Source of the DNA: an uncultured Tenacibaculum sp.
Lineage (GTDB): Bacteria; Bacteroidota; Bacteroidia; Flavobacteriales; Flavobacteriaceae
Reading direction: 5' to 3'
Assembly: GCF_947502995.1 (NCBI RefSeq)
Contig: NZ_CANNBW010000012.1
Location: forward strand, 1 to 64,000
DNA length: 64,000 bases
The position numbers were made by a program, and so were the translations under genes. A model generated the notes under the pieces. It made no database searches. It saw nothing but the letters and a program-made list of their open reading frames with translations, and was not told the origin of the DNA. Positions 43,356-52,220 of this stretch are shown piece by piece (the first letter of the stretch is position 1; the number at the start of each line of letters is the position of its first letter).

Positions 43356-44204
43356 TTGAACTATAATAAAAACACTTCCCTTTATAAAGATTGTAAAGAT
43401 CATTCAATAAGTAAAGAAGATTTTAAATTATTAAGAAACGAAGAATACGATTTATTAATTACAAGTCCAATACCTGATAATTTAAGTTCTTATTACGAGA
43501 GTGAAGAATACATTTCACATACAGACAGTAGTGAAGGAATAATTAATAAGATTTATCAAAGCGTAAGAAAGTATACGATATCAAAAAAAATAAAACTTAT
43601 AAATAATTATAGTAATAAAAATAAGTCAATATTAGACATAGGATGTGGTACTGGAGATTTCATAAAAGAATGTAAAAACAAAAATTGGGAAGTTGTAGGT
43701 ATTGAACCAAATTCTAAAGCAAGAGATATAGGACGAACTAAAAACTTAGTTATATTAAATTCAATTGATGAATTACGTGAACAGAAATTTGATGTAATAA
43801 CAATGTGGCATGTTTTAGAACATGTAACGAATTTAGATGAGACTATTAACAAAATTAAAAACATGTTAACAGAGAATGGAACTTTAATTATTGCTGTACC
43901 TAATTATAAAAGTTATGATGCTACTTATTATAAATCTTTTTGGGCTGCTTATGATGTTCCAAGACATATTTGGCATTTTTCAAAAAATAGCATCTCAAGA
44001 ATCTTTGATAAAATCAAAATGGAAGTTGTAAATATAAAACCAATGTTATTTGATTCATTCTATGTTTCTATGTTATCTGAAAAATATAAAAGAGGAAGAA
44101 ATAACTTTTTAAATGCTTTTTTTGTTGGATTGTGGTCTAATATAAAGGGAATATCAACAAAAGAATATTCATCTCATATCTACATCATAAAAAACAAGAA
44201 ATAA
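43356..44204 (+). CDS. Class I SAM-dependent methyltransferase
   Basis: A 282-residue methyltransferase (UbiG-like). An N-terminal part (DCKDHSISKEDFKLLRNEEYD, then LLITSPIPDNLSSYYESEEYIS) precedes the SAM motif ILDIGCGTGDFIKE, GIEPNSK and TMWHVLEHVTNLDE. The VPRHIWHFS segment is seen in a Bacteroidota family next to mnmG. Substrate is unknown. The start is uncertain: a TTG at 43356 is chosen because upstream codons, including an ATG at 43278, fall inside the palindromes. The N-terminal LYKDCKDHSIS begins just after it. Confidence 0.75.
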   Translation: MNYNKNTSLYKDCKDHSISKEDFKLLRNEEYDLLITSPIPDNLSSYYESEEYISHTDSSEGIINKIYQSVRKYTISKKIKLINNYSNKNKSILDIGCGTGDFIKECKNKNWEVVGIEPNSKARDIGRTKNLVILNSIDELREQKFDVITMWHVLEHVTNLDETINKIKNMLTENGTLIIAVPNYKSYDATYYKSFWAAYDVPRHIWHFSKNSISRIFDKIKMEVVNIKPMLFDSFYVSMLSEKYKRGRNNFLNAFFVGLWSNIKGISTKEYSSHIYIIKNKK

Positions 44205-44270
44205 TTATTTGTAGATAGTTTTAAGAAGGTTTTATATATAATCTATAAAATCATATTAGTAAAAAATAAA

Positions 44271-44300
44271 AACGCTTTAAATCTCATTATTTAAAGCGTT
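44271..44300 (-). terminator. Terminator of the DoxX gene
   Basis: AACGCTTTAAAT (44271-44282) pairs with ATTTAAAGCGTT (44289-44300). A-rich sequence to the left reads as a U-tract on the minus strand. Confidence 0.75.
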
Positions 44301-44342
44301 TACTATAATTAAAAATTATATTTATTTTTTTTATTATAAATT

Positions 44343-44741
44343 TTACTTACTTAATAAATACACTCCGAAAATTGCAATTATAAAATAAACTGCTAACGTC
44401 ATAGCACCTGCATAATCTTTTGCTAATCTTTGTCCTACTAAAAGAAAAATTAAACTTAGTGCAGAAAGTACTGCTCCAATTAAAGCAATTTCTTTTGCAC
44501 CTGTTGTTGATAAGTGAAAAATACCAACGAACATTAAAGCACCAGCTAAAAGTTCCATAATTAAAATAACTGCTAATAAAATAGGCACAGAATTTTTTAA
44601 AGGAGAATTTTTAAAGTGTTCTTTGATAAAAGATGAATTTCCTTTCCAATCTGTAACCTTATCTATACCCGATTGTAAAAAAGTAACAATAAGAAATAAT
44701 AGCAATAAAATTTCTGTTATGTGTTTTTGAATAAGTTCCAT
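44343..44741 (-). CDS. DoxX family membrane protein
   Basis: A 132-residue protein with four transmembrane helices (about 10-28, 50-73, 84-102, 108-130) and the DoxX pattern: LQSGIDKVTDWKGNSSFIKEHF after the first helix, then ELLAGALMFVGIF. DoxX-like proteins have been linked to thiol and redox balance in other phyla, but the role of short versions is unknown. It is a single gene between the methyltransferase and the SPFH gene. Confidence 0.8.
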   Translation of the reverse strand: MELIQKHITEILLLLFLIVTFLQSGIDKVTDWKGNSSFIKEHFKNSPLKNSVPILLAVILIMELLAGALMFVGIFHLSTTGAKEIALIGAVLSALSLIFLLVGQRLAKDYAGAMTLAVYFIIAIFGVYLLSK

Positions 44742-44858
44742 AAATTAAGTTTGTTTAGGATAAAATTACTACATATTGTAACAATTAAAAAAAATTGCGT
44801 CATATAAGTAACTTAAATAGCTATATTTATAAATAAATCAACTTAAAAAAATTTAACT

Positions 44859-45806
44859 ATGTTATTCGTTTTTAACCCATTATTACCAATAATAATATTT
44901 ATATCTATAATATTATTGATATCAGCATTCTTTATAGTAAAACAACAAACAGCTGCTGTAATCGAACGATTTGGTAAGTTTCACAGTATTCGTCAGTCTG
45001 GTTTACATTTAAAAATACCTTTAGTAGATCGTATTGCAGGTAAATTAAGTCTTAAAATTCAACAATTAGATGTAATTGTAGAAACAAAAACTTTAGATGA
45101 TGTATTCGTACGTTTAAAGGTTTCTGTTCAATATAAAGTAATAAAAGATAAGGTATATGATGCTTTCTATAAGTTAGACTATCCACACGATCAAATTACA
45201 AGTTATGTATTTGATGTTGTTCGTGCCGAAGTTCCTAAAATGAAGTTAGATGATGTATTTGTTAAAAAGGATGATATTGCAATTGCAGTAAAATCTGAAT
45301 TAAATGATGCAATGATGGAGTATGGATATGACATTATTAAAACGTTAGTAACAGATATCGATCCTGATGCTCAAGTAAAAGCTGCAATGAATAGAATTAA
45401 TGCTTCTGAAAGAGAAAAAATTGCTGCTCAATATGAAGGAGATGCGCAACGTATTTTAATTGTTGAAAAAGCAAAAGCAGAGGCAGAAAGTAAACGTTTA
45501 CAAGGTCAAGGTATTGCAGACCAAAGAAGAGAGATTGCACGTGGTTTAGAAGAGTCTGTAGAAGTTTTAAATAAAGTTGGTATTAATAGTCAAGAAGCTT
45601 CTGCATTAATCGTTGTAACGCAACATTATGATACATTACAATCGATAGGAGAAGAAACTAATAGTAACTTAATCTTATTACCAAACTCACCGCAAGCAGG
45701 TAGTGACATGTTAAATAACATGGTAGCGTCTTTTACAGCAAGTAACCAAATTGGTGAAGCGATGAAAAGAGCTAAAAACAAGAAAAAAGATGATTCTGAA
45801 GATTAA
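44859..45806 (+). CDS. SPFH/stomatin-family membrane protein
   Basis: A 315-residue protein with one N-terminal transmembrane helix (about 5-27) followed by the SPFH domain (AVIERFGKFHSIRQSGLHLKIPLVDR, VSVQYKV, DVVRAEVPKM) and a C-terminal coiled coil rich in Ala/Glu (SEREKIAAQYEGDAQRILIVEKAKAEAES). It is like stomatin/QmcA/paraslipin. It would assemble into large rings at the inner membrane; HflK/HflC-like regulation of FtsH is a family precedent. No NfeD gene is adjacent. Ends at a strong terminator. Confidence 0.88.
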   Translation: MLFVFNPLLPIIIFISIILLISAFFIVKQQTAAVIERFGKFHSIRQSGLHLKIPLVDRIAGKLSLKIQQLDVIVETKTLDDVFVRLKVSVQYKVIKDKVYDAFYKLDYPHDQITSYVFDVVRAEVPKMKLDDVFVKKDDIAIAVKSELNDAMMEYGYDIIKTLVTDIDPDAQVKAAMNRINASEREKIAAQYEGDAQRILIVEKAKAEAESKRLQGQGIADQRREIARGLEESVEVLNKVGINSQEASALIVVTQHYDTLQSIGEETNSNLILLPNSPQAGSDMLNNMVASFTASNQIGEAMKRAKNKKKDDSED

Positions 45807-45834
45807 TAATACATCTATAAATACTAAATAAATT

Positions 45835-45863
45835 AAAAGCCAGTAGTAAAACTACTGGCTTTT
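45835..45863 (+). terminator. Terminator of the SPFH gene
   Basis: AAAAGCCAGTAGT (45835-45847) pairs perfectly with ACTACTGGCTTTT (45851-45863) and is followed by TT. Strong intrinsic form. Confidence 0.85.
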
Positions 45864-45948
45864 TTACGTTTATCAACAAAAAACTAACGATCATCAAACA
45901 AATTATAAAGTCTTTTAATTCATCTGTTTATTTGTATCAAACTTAAAA

Positions 45949-47007
45949 ATGATGAAAAAAATTATTACCATAATTGCTATAATTAGTTTATATACTACTG
46001 TAGCTCAAAAGAAAAATTATACCGATGATATTAATACTTTTATAAAAGAATTCCCAACTAATACAGAACTGTCAGTCTTACTTGTAGATGGAGATAATTC
46101 AGAGTTCTTAGGTGTTAGAAAACAAAATGGTACTATAAATAGTATTGATAATAAAGAAAGTATTTTTGAAATAGGATCTATTACAAAAGTATTTACCAAT
46201 ATTTTGTTATCTAATTCAATACAGCATGGTAAGACTACTTTGAATGAAACTTTACAAAGTAACTTTGATTTTACTATTCATAAAGGCGATAGTATTACTT
46301 TACAACATTTATCAAATCATAGCTCTGGGTTTCCTGTTTTACCTTCTAATATGTATAAACAAATGGAAAAGAATCCAACAAATCCATATAAAGAGTACAC
46401 AAATGATGACTTAGAAAAGTATTTGAATGGGAAAATTGACTATGGATTTAAAGCTGGTGATAAGAGTGTGTATTCTAATCTAGGAATGGGATTATTAGGA
46501 TATATATTAACAAAAAAAACAAAGAAAACTTATCATCAATTGCTAAATGAAACTATTCTTAATCCTTTACAAATGAATAGTACTTCAACTAATGTAAAAG
46601 ATAAAAGTAAATTGGTAAAAGGTCTAAATCCTGATGGTAGTTTTGCAAGTAATTGGGATTTTACAGATGCTTTGGTTGGAGCAGGAGGCATAAAATCTAC
46701 AACTAAAGATATGGAAAAATTCATCCGTAAAAACTTCGAAAATGATCCAATGTATACATTACCTTTAAAAGAAACATTTGCTGTAAATAAAGTAGCTAAA
46801 ATTGGTTTAGGTTGGCAAATTATAGACAGTAAAAATAAAAAGTTTTACTGGCATAATGGAGGAACTGGTGGATATAGATCTTGTTTAGTATTTCATAAAG
46901 AAACTAAAAAAGCAGTTTTGATATTATCGAATATTTCAGCTTTTCATGGTAAATCTTCGAGTTTAGATAATTTATGCTTTTCTTTATTTAAGAAACTAAT
47001 GAAATGA
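45949..47007 (+). CDS. Exported serine hydrolase, beta-lactamase/DD-peptidase family
   Basis: A 352-residue exported enzyme of the serine beta-lactamase class C/penicillin-binding family. A signal peptide (IITIIAIISLYTTVA-Q) is followed by the SxxK motif SITK (Ser77, Lys80), YSN (VYSNLGMG, about 175) and a HxG-type HNGGTGG (about 300). It could hydrolyse peptides, esters or beta-lactams in the periplasm. True beta-lactamase activity is not implied. Its stop overlaps the ATG of the histidine kinase gene (ATGA), so it heads a coupled three-gene operon with a LytS/LytTR two-component pair. Confidence 0.88.
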   Translation: MMKKIITIIAIISLYTTVAQKKNYTDDINTFIKEFPTNTELSVLLVDGDNSEFLGVRKQNGTINSIDNKESIFEIGSITKVFTNILLSNSIQHGKTTLNETLQSNFDFTIHKGDSITLQHLSNHSSGFPVLPSNMYKQMEKNPTNPYKEYTNDDLEKYLNGKIDYGFKAGDKSVYSNLGMGLLGYILTKKTKKTYHQLLNETILNPLQMNSTSTNVKDKSKLVKGLNPDGSFASNWDFTDALVGAGGIKSTTKDMEKFIRKNFENDPMYTLPLKETFAVNKVAKIGLGWQIIDSKNKKFYWHNGGTGGYRSCLVFHKETKKAVLILSNISAFHGKSSSLDNLCFSLFKKLMK

Positions 47008-48041
47008 TAAAAAAGAGAATCTTTATAATCCTTTTACATTTAACTTTCTGGTTATTAAGTTATCTATATATAACTTCTGGTAATTTAAGTTGGAATGGAT
47101 TTGGAAAAGAAGAAGGATTATTAAAAAAAGCATACCTGTATGGTATGTTTTTTAATGCTTTATTATTTTACATTCAAGTGTTTTGGTTGGTTCCTAAGTA
47201 TTATGTGAAAAACAAAAAAGCAATGTTTTGGGGATTTTCTATAGTACTTTTCTTTTTAATAACTTATGTGGAAACTTATTTAGATGTTGCTTTAGCAGTA
47301 AAGTATCGTGTGTATAGTTTTGAACCAATTGCAGCTGGAATAATATGGTTTTATCATAATTCAATATTTCATTTCATATATTTTATAGTTGGGTTTTATT
47401 ACCGTTTTCAACAAGAATACATCAAATCTGAGAGAGTAAAACAAGAATTACTAATAGAGAATCATAATGCTGAATTAAAATACCTAAAAGCTCAATTAAA
47501 TCCACATTTTTTATTCAATGGAATTAATAGTATTTATCATTTAATTGGAAAGAATAACGCTAATGCTAAAAACACGTTACTTAAGTTTTCTAATTTATTA
47601 CGTTATCAACTTTATGAGAGTAATACAAATAAAATAGAGCTATATAAAGAGATAAATTACATAGAAGAATACATTAGTATAGAAAGAATAAGAAAAGGAG
47701 AGGATATCGTTTTAAATTTAAATATAGATATTGAAAAAGAACATAATTTGATTATGCCTTTATTATTAATTCCTTTTATAGAAAATGCTTTTAAACATAT
47801 TAGTAATCATAATGAAGCAAAAAATAATATTATATCAATCTCAATTGTAGAAAGAAATAACCTTTTAAAACTAATTGTTAATAACTCTAAAGATTTTTTT
47901 CATCATCAGGCAAAGAGTGGGGGAATAGGTTTAAAAAATGTAAGAAAGAGATTAAATTTACTTTATAAAGATAAATATGATTTAAATATTAAATCTACTG
48001 AAGATACACATGAAGTTGAACTTATAATACATTTAAATTGA
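47004..48041 (+). CDS. LytS/YehU-type sensor histidine kinase
   Basis: A 345-residue membrane histidine kinase. Four hydrophobic segments (about 5-25, 44-64, 72-97, 113-133) form the sensor part with no large extracellular domain, followed by a short coiled coil and the His_kinase domain (LKAQLNPHFLFNGINSI, phospho-acceptor His168). The C-terminal ATPase part includes IPFIENAFKH (N box) and GGIGLKNVRKRL (G box). It probably phosphorylates the LytTR response regulator encoded next, with 4-bp overlaps on both sides. Signal unknown, possibly a peptide or muropeptide connected to the upstream serine hydrolase (inference). Confidence 0.92.
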   Translation: MIKKRIFIILLHLTFWLLSYLYITSGNLSWNGFGKEEGLLKKAYLYGMFFNALLFYIQVFWLVPKYYVKNKKAMFWGFSIVLFFLITYVETYLDVALAVKYRVYSFEPIAAGIIWFYHNSIFHFIYFIVGFYYRFQQEYIKSERVKQELLIENHNAELKYLKAQLNPHFLFNGINSIYHLIGKNNANAKNTLLKFSNLLRYQLYESNTNKIELYKEINYIEEYISIERIRKGEDIVLNLNIDIEKEHNLIMPLLLIPFIENAFKHISNHNEAKNNIISISIVERNNLLKLIVNNSKDFFHHQAKSGGIGLKNVRKRLNLLYKDKYDLNIKSTEDTHEVELIIHLN

Positions 48042-48718
48042 GAAAAATAAATTGTTTAATTGTTGATGATGAACCATTAGCCAGAGAAGGAATTAAAGAG
48101 TATTGTGATCAGATTCCTTTAGTAAAAGTTATTGCTTTGTGTAAAAATGCAATTATAGCTAATGAATATTTACAATCACATGAAATTGACTTAATTTTCT
48201 TAGATATTAATATGCCATTATTAACAGGGTTAGAATGGTTAAAAACACTTAAAAACTCACCACTTATAGTAATTACCAGTGCATATTCTGAACATGCATT
48301 AGAAAGCTATGATTTTGAAGTCATAGATTATTTAGTAAAACCTATTCCTTTCAACAGATTTTTACAGGCTGTTAATAAAGCTGAACGTTTGTTAGTTAAA
48401 GAAGATGATAACAATACAATTTTTATTAAAACATCTAATGCAATAAAAAGAGTTGCAACTAGTGATATTCTATTCGTAGAATCTATGCAGAATTATGTAA
48501 AAGTAATTACAGAAAAAGAAACAATTATTACACATATTACTTTAAAACAAATGTATGAGCAATTGCCTAAAAACGAGTTCATACAAACACATAAATCCTA
48601 TATTGTATCAAAAAATAAAATCGATGAGATTAATGGTAATTTAATTGTAATACGTGATTGTAAAGTACCTATAAGTGTTCGACTAAAAAAAGAAGTACTA
48701 CAAACTTTAATGCAATAA
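48038..48718 (+). CDS. LytTR-family response regulator
   Basis: A 226-residue response regulator. The receiver domain has the acidic pair Asp10/Asp11 and the phospho-acceptor Asp56 (FLDINMP), with Lys in YLVKPIP. The C-terminal LytTR DNA-binding domain (about 130-226) has IFIKTSNAIKRV and LFVESMQNYVKVIT, then FIQTHKSYIVSKNKI. The start is TTG at 48038, overlapping the stop of the kinase gene as TTGA. Its target genes may include this operon. No clear direct-repeat LytTR site was found upstream of the operon by eye. Confidence 0.92.
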   Translation: MRKINCLIVDDEPLAREGIKEYCDQIPLVKVIALCKNAIIANEYLQSHEIDLIFLDINMPLLTGLEWLKTLKNSPLIVITSAYSEHALESYDFEVIDYLVKPIPFNRFLQAVNKAERLLVKEDDNNTIFIKTSNAIKRVATSDILFVESMQNYVKVITEKETIITHITLKQMYEQLPKNEFIQTHKSYIVSKNKIDEINGNLIVIRDCKVPISVRLKKEVLQTLMQ

Positions 48719-48719
48719 A

Positions 48720-48743
48720 AAAGCTCACAAAATTGTGAGCTTT
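48720..48743. terminator. Terminator between the LytTR gene and tatA
   Basis: AAAGCTCACAA (48720-48730) and TTGTGAGCTTT (48733-48743) form an 11-bp stem (outer pairs functional, tight loop). It can serve both convergent genes. Confidence 0.7.
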
Positions 48744-48764
48744 ACATATATAATTTCTTAAAAA

Positions 48765-48950
48765 TTATTTTTCTTCGATTCTATCGTCCTCTTCTTTAGT
48801 AGCATCTTTAAATTCCTTAATACCAGAACCTAATCCTCTCATTAATTCAGGAATTTTCTTTCCTCCAAATAATAATAGTACTACAACTACTATTAATGCT
48901 ATAGACGCTCCACCAGGAATTGCTAAAAATGTTGTTAATGTATTCATCAT
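48765..48950 (-). CDS. tatA: Sec-independent translocase subunit TatA
   Basis: A 61-residue TatA/E-type protein, pore-forming subunit of the twin-arginine translocase. An N-terminal transmembrane helix ([15 protein letters not shown]) ends with the [21 protein letters not shown] amphipathic helix, split-typical of TatA, and an acidic C-terminus ([10 protein letters not shown]). Starts at ATG 48950 or 48947. A -7 element lies 17-20 bp upstream. TatC is not in the window. Confidence 0.92.
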   Translation of the reverse strand: MMNTLTTFLAIPGGASIALIVVVVLLLFGGKKIPELMRGLGSGIKEFKDATKEEDDRIEEK

Positions 48951-48966
48951 CCAAAATTTTGTATTG

Positions 48967-48974
48967 CAAAGATA
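48967..48974 (-). promoter_or_regulatory. -7 promoter element of tatA
   Basis: TATCTTTG on the minus strand, 17-20 bp from the tatA start. A TTG at 48998-49000 lies 23 bp further, at the long end of the spacing range. It sits between tatA and the DUF2807 gene. Confidence 0.5.
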
Positions 48975-48983
48975 TAAAAAACT

Positions 48984-49661
48984 TTAGTTACTTCTTTCAA
49001 TAGTTCCACCAATTACTTTCTTTTCTTCAATAAGTTCTGGCTTACCTTTATAAAGTATTGTTCCACCAAAGCTTACTTTAGCATTTAAAGTTTCTCCTGA
49101 ATGAACTTCAGCTTTTGCACCGGAACCAGCAGTTACTGTACAAACATTGGTAACTTTTAAATTGTAACCGTGATAAGTTGCACCTAAATCTAATTTAACT
49201 GTCTGATTTTTAGCTTCACCAGAGAGTTTAATAACTCCACCGGAAGAGCTTTTCACAGCTAAATGTTTTGTGTTAACAACTAAATTCATAAACGCGCCTT
49301 CTTGAGCTTTAATTTCAACATGATTTTGATTTATCTCTTTACATGTTAATGTAACTCCTTCATTTGCATCTATAATGCTAATATCTTTATTAAAATATAA
49401 TTTAGCTTTTACTTTTCCATCCGCTGTAGTTTCAGGAAAGCGCAATGATATTTTTAATTTCTTGCCTTGTTGTTTAATTCTTACTTTTTCTGCTTTCTCT
49501 CCAGTAATATAAATTTCTTGTTTATCAGATTTAATTAATTCTATATCGATACCATTGTATACTTTAAGAACCTCAAAATCTTTCAGTTGCTTCATAATTG
49601 TGGTTTGAGCAAAAGTAAAAATAGAAAGAAAACAAAGCTTAAAAAATAATATTTGTTTCAT
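48984..49661 (-). CDS. GIN-domain (DUF2807) exported protein
   Basis: A 225-residue exported protein with signal peptide ILFFKLCFLSIFTFA-Q and a DUF2807/GIN domain, a right-handed beta-solenoid type fold: FEVLKVYNGIDIELIKSD, then a ladder of short strands with aligned residues (LTCKEINQNHVEIKAQEGAFMNL split at turns, LAVKSSSGGVIKLSG, TVTAGSGAKAEVHSGETL). Such proteins are common in Bacteroidota near anti-sigma or adhesion loci, with unknown role. It lies between rnr and tatA. Confidence 0.8.
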   Translation of the reverse strand: MKQILFFKLCFLSIFTFAQTTIMKQLKDFEVLKVYNGIDIELIKSDKQEIYITGEKAEKVRIKQQGKKLKISLRFPETTADGKVKAKLYFNKDISIIDANEGVTLTCKEINQNHVEIKAQEGAFMNLVVNTKHLAVKSSSGGVIKLSGEAKNQTVKLDLGATYHGYNLKVTNVCTVTAGSGAKAEVHSGETLNAKVSFGGTILYKGKPELIEEKKVIGGTIERSN

Positions 49662-49731
49662 TTTTAGGTGATTATATAACTACAAATTAAACTATAAATT
49701 TGTGTGATTAGTATATTGAAAAAGTTAAAGT

Positions 49732-51930
49732 TTAGTGTGATATTAAGTCAAAATCTAAATGTTTTCTTTCAAGATCTGTATGTTTAACTTTAACAACAAC
49801 TTCATCTCCTAATTGAATTACAGCTTGAGTTGCCTGACCTACAACTGCATACTGTTTTTCATCAAAAATGTAATAATCATCTTTTATATCTCTAATACGA
49901 ACCATTCCTTCGCATTTATTAGCTATAATTTCAACATAAATTCCCCATTCTGTAACACCAGAAACAACACCTTCGAATTCTACATCTTTATGATCTTGCA
50001 TATACTTAACTTGCATATACTTAATTGATTCACGTTCTGCTTTTGCTGCGAGTTCTTCCATTTTTGAAGAATGTTTACAACGTTCTTCATAACCTTCTAC
50101 TTTTGGTGAAGTACCTCCATCTAGATAATGTTGTAATAATCTGTGTGTCATTACATCTGGATATCTTCGAATTGGTGAAGTAAAGTGACTATAATATTCA
50201 AAAGCTAAACCGTAATGTCCAATATTTTGTGTAGTGTAAACCGCTTTACTCATCGAACGTATTGCTAAAGTTTCCACCATATTAGCTTCTCCTTTTCCTT
50301 GAACTTCTTTTAAAAGTTGGTTTAAAGATTGAGAAGTTGTTTCTCTTGTTTGTGTATCAATTTTATATCCGAACTTAGAAACAATATTTTGTAAAGAAGC
50401 TAACTTTTCAACATCTGGCTCGTCGTGAACACGATATATAAATGTATTATTGCTTGGTTTACCACCTTTAGCTTTACCAATAAATTCTGCTACTTTTCTG
50501 TTGGCTAATAACATAAATTCTTCAATTAATTTATTAGCATCTTTTCCTTCTTTAAAGAATACACCAACCGGATTAGCATTTTCATCTAAGTGAAATTTTA
50601 CTTCTACTTTATCAAAGGATATTGCTCCAGATTTCATTCTCTTACTACGCATTTTCTTAGCTAATTCATCTAATTTTAAAATAGCATTTGAAATATTCTC
50701 ATCTACAGTATATGCTGAACCTGATAATGAAACTTCAACAGGAACCACATTTGTTTTACTTTCTATAATGGCTTGAGCTTCTTCATAGGCAAAACGTTTA
50801 TCAGAATAGGTAACTGTTCTTCCAAACCACTGATTTACAATCTGCGATTTTTCATTCATCTCAAATACAGCTGAAAAAGTCAATTTTTCTTCATTCGGAC
50901 GTAAAGAACAAACTCCATTAGATAACATTTCTGGTAACATAGGTACCACACGATCAACTAAATATACAGATGTTGCTCTGTCGTAAGCTTCGTCATCTAA
51001 AATTGTTTTCGGTTGTACGTAATGAGAAACATCAGCAATATGAATTCCAATTTCATAATTACCGTTTTCTAAAACTGTAAACGATAAGGCATCATCAAAA
51101 TCTTTTGCATCTTTCGGATCTATTGTAAACGTAAGATCGTTTCTCATATCTCTACGTTTGGCAACTTCCTCATTTGTAATAGCTATAGGTAACTTTTCTG
51201 CGTCTTCTTCTACCTCTTTTGGAAATTCATAAGGTAATCCATATTCTAATAAAATCGAATGAATTTCAGTATCATGATCTCCTGGCTTTCCTAAGATTTG
51301 GGTAATTTTTCCAAATGGATTTTTAGAGTTTTCTGGCCAATCTGTAATTTTGGCAACTACTTTGTCTCCATTATCGGCCCCATTTAATTTTCCTTTCGAT
51401 ACAAATATATCTGCATACATTTTAGAATTATCTGGTAAAACAAAACCGAAATTTTTACTCATTTGTAATGTTCCAACAAATTCTTGTCGAGCTCTTTCAA
51501 TGATTTCAACAACATCTGCTTCTAGTTTAGATGTTTTTCTTTTGTTATACACGTAAACTCTAACAATATCGTCTTGTAAAGCTTTATTAATGTTTACTGA
51601 AGGAACAAAAATATCGTCTTCAAAATCGTCACAAATAAAATATCCATTACCATTACTTGTAAGATCCATTGTACCAATATGATACTTACGATCTGCATTA
51701 ATTTTATACTTTCCTTTTTCTGCTTCTACAATTTTATTTGTAGCAGCGAGTTCGTGAAGTTTCTTTATAATTTGATTTCTTCCGTCTGTATCACTTATAG
51801 TAATTTTGCTAGCAATTTGCTTATAATTAAAAGCCTTGTTACTATCTTCATTTAAGATTTTAAAAATTTTTCTCGTTAAATCCTTTATCACCTTACCTTT
51901 CTTCTTGTAAATTTTCTTCTTTTTAGGCAT
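49732..51930 (-). CDS. rnr: Ribonuclease R (RNB family)
   Basis: A 732-residue 3'-5' exoribonuclease that degrades structured RNA. A basic N-terminus (MPKKKKIYKKKGK) precedes a winged-helix-like domain, two cold-shock OB folds (about 65-215), the RNB catalytic domain with DPKDAKDFDDAL (acidic metal ligands) and HYGLAFEYYSHFTSPIRRYPD (split motif of the family), and a C-terminal S1 domain (about 635-725, FEGVVSGVTEWGIYVEI). The frame opens 16 codons earlier without family similarity; the ATG at 51930 is chosen. Confidence 0.93.
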   Translation of the reverse strand: MPKKKKIYKKKGKVIKDLTRKIFKILNEDSNKAFNYKQIASKITISDTDGRNQIIKKLHELAATNKIVEAEKGKYKINADRKYHIGTMDLTSNGNGYFICDDFEDDIFVPSVNINKALQDDIVRVYVYNKRKTSKLEADVVEIIERARQEFVGTLQMSKNFGFVLPDNSKMYADIFVSKGKLNGADNGDKVVAKITDWPENSKNPFGKITQILGKPGDHDTEIHSILLEYGLPYEFPKEVEEDAEKLPIAITNEEVAKRRDMRNDLTFTIDPKDAKDFDDALSFTVLENGNYEIGIHIADVSHYVQPKTILDDEAYDRATSVYLVDRVVPMLPEMLSNGVCSLRPNEEKLTFSAVFEMNEKSQIVNQWFGRTVTYSDKRFAYEEAQAIIESKTNVVPVEVSLSGSAYTVDENISNAILKLDELAKKMRSKRMKSGAISFDKVEVKFHLDENANPVGVFFKEGKDANKLIEEFMLLANRKVAEFIGKAKGGKPSNNTFIYRVHDEPDVEKLASLQNIVSKFGYKIDTQTRETTSQSLNQLLKEVQGKGEANMVETLAIRSMSKAVYTTQNIGHYGLAFEYYSHFTSPIRRYPDVMTHRLLQHYLDGGTSPKVEGYEERCKHSSKMEELAAKAERESIKYMQVKYMQDHKDVEFEGVVSGVTEWGIYVEIIANKCEGMVRIRDIKDDYYIFDEKQYAVVGQATQAVIQLGDEVVVKVKHTDLERKHLDFDLISH

Positions 51931-52061
51931 ATAATTAATTAAATTTTTTACTGAACCAAAGTACAAAGAATTATCCACGGATAATATTTCTTAAAAAAAT
52001 CTTAAGAAAAATGTAACATCTCTTAAATTTTCTCGTCTTTATATAAACTAACTACTACAAA

Positions 52062-52220
52062 GTGAAAAACTTACGTAAAATAATAATCTTCTTTCTTGTA
52101 ATATTTATTACAGGAATCATTATTGCTGCAGTGAGTATAAACACAACACTAAGTAAAAAGGACCCAACAACAGTTGTTTCTTCAAAAAAAGACATTCCTT
52201 ACTTAATCAAAATTTCATAG
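52062..52220 (+). CDS. Possible small membrane peptide
   Basis: A 52-codon frame with GTG start (52062) and TAG stop. It encodes a basic N-terminus (MKNLRK), one hydrophobic helix (IIIFFLVIFITGIIIAAV) and a polar tail ending LIKIS. This is the layout of a single-span membrane peptide. No family is recognised and the promoter is not obvious. Evidence is only composition and a free intergenic position, so it may be chance. Confidence 0.35.
   Translation: MKNLRKIIIFFLVIFITGIIIAAVSINTTLSKKDPTTVVSSKKDIPYLIKIS

Noticed and set aside
51931..51978. Sixteen-residue extension of RNase R
   Set aside because: Poor composition for the family; the basic MPKKKKIYKKK start is natural.
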